Shown: in pieces, positions 35,965 through 39,777 of the stretch | Layout: the number at the start of each line of letters is the position of its first letter | Position numbering within the stretch: the stretch's first letter is position 1 | Assembly (NCBI RefSeq): GCF_000377765.1 | Contig: NZ_KB898677.1 | Coordinates: 48,270 to 88,046 of the forward strand | Reading direction: 5' to 3' | Length of the DNA: 39,777 bases | From: Gracilibacillus lacisalsi DSM 19029 | GTDB lineage: Bacteria > Bacillota > Bacilli > Bacillales > Amphibacillaceae | Made by a program: the position numbers and the translations under genes | Notes under the pieces: generated by a model | The model's database searches: none | What the model was told of the DNA's origin: nothing | Seen by the model: only the letters and a program-made list of their open reading frames with translations

Positions 35965-37308
35965 ATGACATTTGATTTACCAAATCAAGACACTTCATTC
36001 AAAGTAAATGACCAAAAGGATCGTAAAATGATTCAACAAAAACAAACTGGACCAATAAAACTAAAGCATGTGAAACCTGCGAAAGGGAAGAAAATAGCAC
36101 TTATCGGTTGGAGTATTCCAACAATGGAAGCGATGGATCGTATCCAGCGACCATATATTGTGGTGAGTTTGCCAGAGTTTCAAGACTATGCCGAAAAACA
36201 TCAGATTCCTTTTTATGCTTGGCAATTTGATAAGGATATCGATTATGAGCAAGTATATCAGAAAGCTGAACCACTTTTTCAAGCATTACAGCAACTTGAT
36301 GTTGATCATGCTATTCCATTATTTGAAGAAACAGTGGAATGGGCTGGTGCTTTAAATGCTTATTTTAGACAAGAGCCTAAACTTTTTCACCATTCTATTC
36401 TGTTTCGAGATAAAGCAATGATGAAACGTAGAGCCCATATTGGTGGACTTAAAGTGGGAGTGTTTGAAGAAGTAAACGACAGAGAACAGGTTCGTCAGTT
36501 TTTTCGACGAATCAATGCTTCCTTATTACGTCATCATGAAGAAGATCGTGATCCAATACATGTGAAAGCTTTAAATAAAGCGGGAGCTGCTGGTCACCGT
36601 ATGATTCGGTCGGAAAAAGATATTGATACGAAACTTTCCGATGATAATTTTCCTAGTTTAGTGGAAAGTCATTTAAAAGGAATCGAAGTATCCTGTGAAG
36701 CCTTTATCCATCAAGGAAAATTATTGTTTTTAAATATTACGGAGTATATTGTGTTTGGTTATTCGATGATGGTACCTCCTTCACCAGAGATAGAGAAATA
36801 TCGCCCAGCCATTCGCGAAGAAGTACAAAAGTTAGTGGATGCATTTGATATATCTTACGGTATTATTCACCCTGAGTTTTTTATTACGGATGATGAACAA
36901 GTATATTTTGGTGAAGTAGCATATCGGATTCCAGGTGGTCATATTTTTGACCTTATGCAGAAAACGTATGGATTTAATCCATATGAAGGACATATTCTTT
37001 GTTGTGATCCGAATACACCAGAGGAAAAGTTGAAGGATTTCTTTCCGAAGGAGGATCAATCGAATGGACATGCTGGCAGTTTCTTAGTCTATCCGAAGAA
37101 AAATACAGTACAAGGCGTCAATATTCCTGACGAGTTGGAGGAGCATCCAGGTTTTGATAAACATACATTATTTAAGCCGATGCAAGTAAAGGTACAGGAT
37201 CAAGAGGGGTATGGTAATCATCTGGGGACTGTGTTTTTCCATCATGAAGATCATCAACATGTAAAGCAACCACTAGCCGATTATGTCGAACATGATTTTT
37301 TTCATTAA
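35965..37308 (+). CDS. ATP-grasp family ligase-like protein
   Basis: A 447-residue protein with a possible N-terminal nucleotide fold (KIALIGWSIPTMEAMDRI, 44-61) and a central ATP-grasp domain. Visible blocks are FRDKAMMKRRA (147-157), VKALNKAGAAGHRMI (200-214), SLVESHLKGIEVSCEAFI (231-248) and the metal site GEVAYRIPGG (316-325). Glu317 and Arg321 fit the usual E-x-N-x-R, but the Asn is Ala319. Such enzymes join a carboxylate to an amine through acyl phosphate. The C-terminal 100 residues are His-rich and unassigned. GGAAAGGG precedes the ATG. No substrate can be named. Confidence 0.7.
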   Translation: MTFDLPNQDTSFKVNDQKDRKMIQQKQTGPIKLKHVKPAKGKKIALIGWSIPTMEAMDRIQRPYIVVSLPEFQDYAEKHQIPFYAWQFDKDIDYEQVYQKAEPLFQALQQLDVDHAIPLFEETVEWAGALNAYFRQEPKLFHHSILFRDKAMMKRRAHIGGLKVGVFEEVNDREQVRQFFRRINASLLRHHEEDRDPIHVKALNKAGAAGHRMIRSEKDIDTKLSDDNFPSLVESHLKGIEVSCEAFIHQGKLLFLNITEYIVFGYSMMVPPSPEIEKYRPAIREEVQKLVDAFDISYGIIHPEFFITDDEQVYFGEVAYRIPGGHIFDLMQKTYGFNPYEGHILCCDPNTPEEKLKDFFPKEDQSNGHAGSFLVYPKKNTVQGVNIPDELEEHPGFDKHTLFKPMQVKVQDQEGYGNHLGTVFFHHEDHQHVKQPLADYVEHDFFH

Positions 37309-37411
37309 GAAGCAATATTATTAACGAAGTAAAAATATTGGTGAACAAAGTATAAGAACCGAAAGTTTCTTTGTAAGCCGAGTTTTTCTATTGTAAAGGA
37401 GCGTGTAATGA

Positions 37412-39385
37412 GTGAGTACTGAAGTAGAGACAAATCAATCGGAGACCTTTAAGCAAGCATTACAGGTGATGGAAGAAGCAGTACCATATGCGAAAAAAAT
37501 GTATCAGTCGGATGTTTTACAGGCTGCCGCACGTTTAATGGATGAAGAGGATGGAATGGAAATTCTCTATCAACATGCGGACCGCTTCGATAAAGCTGGG
37601 GTTTTTGAAGGAGGACCGTGGGCAGAGCCTTCTAATCTGGAACCTCGACTGGTTTCAGGTTCTTTAATGGATAGTGGAATGACATCGATTGTGGAAATTT
37701 TAAGTGAACTGCGAATGGTCGCTATTGCTAAAGGGAAGTACAAACATGAGACGGTATCTAAGGATGACGCAAAACATTTTTTGGACGAAGTAATGGCTTT
37801 AAATGTAGATATACTATTTCCGGAAGAGACAGAAGCGGCTAGAATTGAAGGAAAACAAAAAGAAAAAAACAGAGCAGAAAAACTATTTCAATTTTTAGCA
37901 GATAAATTATCACTAGCATCTATTTCCGGTAAGATATTAGAGGAAATTGATGATCTTGTCGCTCAACGTCCGATTATGGTTAACCGCATTGTCAGTATGA
38001 TTAACGATGCTAAGAAGTTATTGAAACAAACGATAGAAGAGAAGGAAAAAAGGGCGATTAAGCGATATGTCAATGCATTGTCAGGTCCAACAAAGAAAAG
38101 TAAAAAATACCAAGATCCCTGTGATTACCGTAAACAGTTAAAGGAAATGTCAGAACAGGAATTGGAAGAAGAAGCAAAAATATTTGCTAAAAGTATGCGG
38201 GAAACAGGGCTCGTCAGCAAGCATCACGTTGTCCTTGTTCGTTATTTAAACCGACATAATCAGAAGCTGCTACCAGTCGCAATGCAATTAAATAATAAAG
38301 GTAAAGCGAATTTAGAGGAATATATCGACATTGTTAGTGATTTAATTACGGTAGCTATTCATTTGCCAATGCGAAAATCTTTATATGGACTTGCTTGTGT
38401 GCTGGAGAGAGGAGTATTGTCCTCCACACCAGTTATTCCTGGTTTAAAAAGGTTGATAGAGCTGGATTTGCAACCAGAGGTTAGGAAAGTTTTGTTGAAT
38501 TCGATCAATGATAATGAAGGAATAACAGCTAATGACATTATGCTTGCTGGGGTAATTAGTGTCCTCGGGCAACCACTTGGAGTTGGTCAAGGGATGAACC
38601 CTACATGTCAAACCGCACGTGGTATTAGCTTGTGGTCATTGCATGCTCCCGGTTATTTGCTGGAATTAATACCTCGAGCGGCAAGAGATGGAGATATTGA
38701 TGTGCAATTTGAAGGACAGACTATACATTCTAAAAACCTCCATGAAGGATTAGTGCAAGATTTACATGAAGAATTAGATCCTGTATCACTTATTTTAGTA
38801 CCTCATCTTGATCGTATATATGGTGAGTTGGTTAGACGATCAGAATTTAGAGGGGATGATGTCCACAAATGGGTCAATCCTGCTTTTTACGGAGATTGGA
38901 TTTCGAGGGGATTTAGCTCCACGATTGATCCGCTGACTGGTTCCGTTGCGGATTACCCTGGATTTGTCCGTCTTTTTTATGCGACACATCATCCAGATTA
39001 CAATAATGGCTATGAATTAATTTATCCAAACCCAGTTGGTATCTTTATAACCAATTCATTTGGAAACCTATTAGGATTGCATGCCGTTTCGATTCAACGT
39101 GTTGCCCGTGATTCTGACGGTAAATACCGTATCTATTTTTATAACCCGAATAATGATAGCGCACAAGTATGGGGGCAAGGGATTACTCCAACAGTTAAAG
39201 GACATGGAGAACTGCCTGGTGAATCTTCATTGCCATTCCATGAATTTGTAGCTAGGCTGTATGCTTTTCACTACAATCCATATGAACAAGGAGACGCATA
39301 CGCAGTAGATAATCAGTATGTAGAAAAAGTGGAGAAGTTAGCAAGAGAAAGCTGGGGAGAGAAATACACTTGGGTGCAAATTTAA
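37412..39385 (+). CDS. Unknown 657-residue protein with possible papain-like C-terminal domain
   Basis: I do not recognise a family. Residues 1-270 are helical, acidic and coiled-coil-like. Residues 330-657 are globular. A possible cysteine-peptidase or amidase site is formed by Cys399 in GMNPTCQTARGISLW, with Gln393 six residues before it, His557 in LGLHAVSIQRV, and Asn578 in YRIYFYNPNND. Order and spacing suit a papain-like or transglutaminase-like fold, but this is inference. There is no signal peptide or membrane segment. It starts at GTG (37412) with AAGGAG 11 bases upstream; the nearby ATG is in another frame. It is the third gene of the module. Confidence 0.6.
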   Translation: MSTEVETNQSETFKQALQVMEEAVPYAKKMYQSDVLQAAARLMDEEDGMEILYQHADRFDKAGVFEGGPWAEPSNLEPRLVSGSLMDSGMTSIVEILSELRMVAIAKGKYKHETVSKDDAKHFLDEVMALNVDILFPEETEAARIEGKQKEKNRAEKLFQFLADKLSLASISGKILEEIDDLVAQRPIMVNRIVSMINDAKKLLKQTIEEKEKRAIKRYVNALSGPTKKSKKYQDPCDYRKQLKEMSEQELEEEAKIFAKSMRETGLVSKHHVVLVRYLNRHNQKLLPVAMQLNNKGKANLEEYIDIVSDLITVAIHLPMRKSLYGLACVLERGVLSSTPVIPGLKRLIELDLQPEVRKVLLNSINDNEGITANDIMLAGVISVLGQPLGVGQGMNPTCQTARGISLWSLHAPGYLLELIPRAARDGDIDVQFEGQTIHSKNLHEGLVQDLHEELDPVSLILVPHLDRIYGELVRRSEFRGDDVHKWVNPAFYGDWISRGFSSTIDPLTGSVADYPGFVRLFYATHHPDYNNGYELIYPNPVGIFITNSFGNLLGLHAVSIQRVARDSDGKYRIYFYNPNNDSAQVWGQGITPTVKGHGELPGESSLPFHEFVARLYAFHYNPYEQGDAYAVDNQYVEKVEKLARESWGEKYTWVQI

Positions 39386-39395
39386 TTCTATTATA

Positions 39396-39425
39396 CCAAG
39401 GGGATTTTTCAACATTTCCCCTTGG
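39396..39425 (+). terminator. Hairpin after the three-gene module
   Basis: CCAAGGGGA (39396-39404) pairs perfectly with TCCCCTTGG (39417-39425). The following sequence is A/T mixed rather than a clean T-run. Confidence 0.65.
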
Positions 39426-39449
39426 AATATATTTCTAACGAATTTACCC

Positions 39450-39479
39450 TTGCATAATAATTAATCACCGTGTTATATT
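39450..39479 (+). promoter_or_regulatory. rRNA operon promoter P1
   Basis: TTGCAT (39450-39455) and TATATT (39474-39479) are 18 bases apart, with TGT before the -10 box. A TGTCGC...GACAG motif follows at 39486-39503. Confidence 0.65.
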
Positions 39480-39548
39480 ATTAATTGTCGCTGAAAACGA
39501 CAGGACAAAAAACATCTCGGACAACTTAAAAAAACACAAAAAAAGTTG

Positions 39549-39577
39549 TTGACATTAAATGAATGAGATGGTATGAT
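39549..39577 (+). promoter_or_regulatory. rRNA operon promoter P2
   Basis: A consensus TTGACA (39549-39554) and TATGAT (39572-39577) are 17 bases apart. The same TGTCGC...GACAG motif follows at 39586-39602, exactly 100 bases after its P1 counterpart. Confidence 0.85.
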
Positions 39578-39602
39578 ATAAAAGTTGTCGCAAAAAAGAC
39601 AG

Positions 39603-39693
39603 CAAGCTTTGATCTTTGAAAACTGAACAAAACAACCAGTATGATTTTAAACATGAAACAAAAGCTAGCTTTTAGAAGCGAGCGCAAGTCAAC
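39603..39693 (+). other. 16S rRNA leader
   Basis: Transcribed leader with GATCTTTGAAAACTGAACAA (39611-39630), a conserved block before 16S genes in Bacillus that includes the boxA-like antitermination region. Confidence 0.7.
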
Positions 39694-39777
39694 TTTATTG
39701 AGAGTTTGATCTTGGCTCAGGACGAACGCTGGCGGCGTGCCTAATACATGCAAGTCGAGCGCGGGAAGCTTGTCTGA
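39694..39777 (+). rRNA. 16S ribosomal RNA, 5' end (partial)
   Basis: Contains AGAGTTTGATCTTGGCTCAG (39701-39720), then GACGAACGCTGGCGGCG and TGCCTAATACATGCAAGTCG, the universal beginning of bacterial 16S rRNA. It is cut at the window end inside the first variable region. The exact mature 5' end is taken as the TTTATTG block. Confidence 0.97.

Noticed and set aside
37408-37422. ATG at 37408 as start of the 657-residue protein
   Set aside because: It is in a different frame and meets TGA after four codons; the GTG at 37412 opens the long frame.

Overview
The window is a low-GC Firmicute chromosome segment from an endospore-forming member of the Bacillaceae. The evidence is the gene order, the spore germination and sigma-K control genes, the 5' start of a 16S rRNA gene, and Shine-Dalgarno sites of the AGGAGG type before nearly every gene. 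The backbone follows the origin-proximal order known from Bacillus subtilis: guaB, dacA, pdxS, pdxT, serS, tRNA-Ser, then yaaH, yaaI, tadA, scr (SRP RNA), dnaX, ebfC, recR, yaaL, bofA and an rRNA operon. The beginning of the 16S gene suggests a halotolerant genus near Gracilibacillus or Halolactibacillus, but 84 bases cannot settle this.

Layout. 1-586 is intergenic, with a structured repeat and the guaB leader. 587-6936 is the housekeeping block (IMP dehydrogenase, PBP5-type carboxypeptidase, PLP synthase pair, T-box-controlled seryl-tRNA synthetase). 7092-8522 holds tRNA-Ser(UGA), proC and tRNA-Arg(CCU). 8807-19061 carries two complete GerA-type germinant receptor operons on the minus strand, separated by acsA. 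Each has A, B and C subunits plus a small two-helix protein, in different gene orders (A-B-C-D and A-C-D-B), and each has a sigma-G-like promoter. 19886-23828 holds a secreted gamma-glutamyltransferase and the divergent hmp/nsrR nitric oxide defence pair with an NsrR-type operator between them. 23855-26294 is the tadA-yaaI-yaaH run on the minus strand. 26748-30683 is a sugar ABC importer without an ATPase, inserted between tadA and scr. 30820-34583 is the conserved scr-dnaX-ebfC-recR-yaaL-bofA segment. 35065-39385 is a three-gene module of unknown function. From 39450 come two rRNA promoters, the leader and the 16S start.

The most novel part is the module at 35065-39385. It encodes an AblB-like (beta-lysine type) N-acetyltransferase with no lysine 2,3-aminomutase beside it, an ATP-grasp ligase-like protein, and a 657-residue protein whose C-terminal third shows a possible Cys-His-Asn (papain-like) catalytic set. 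The genes are co-directional and may make or process an acetylated amino-acid or peptide-like product. A weak sigma-G-like promoter and the position next to bofA raise the possibility of forespore expression.

The second notable signal is a family of about 150-base structured intergenic repeats (near 128, 19380, 21734 and 34679, plus an inverted fragment at base 1). Several stem positions change in a compensatory way between copies, which points to selection on, or descent of, a folded structure. Three further inverted-repeat elements lie at 2159-2285, 7257-7437 and 21665-21922.
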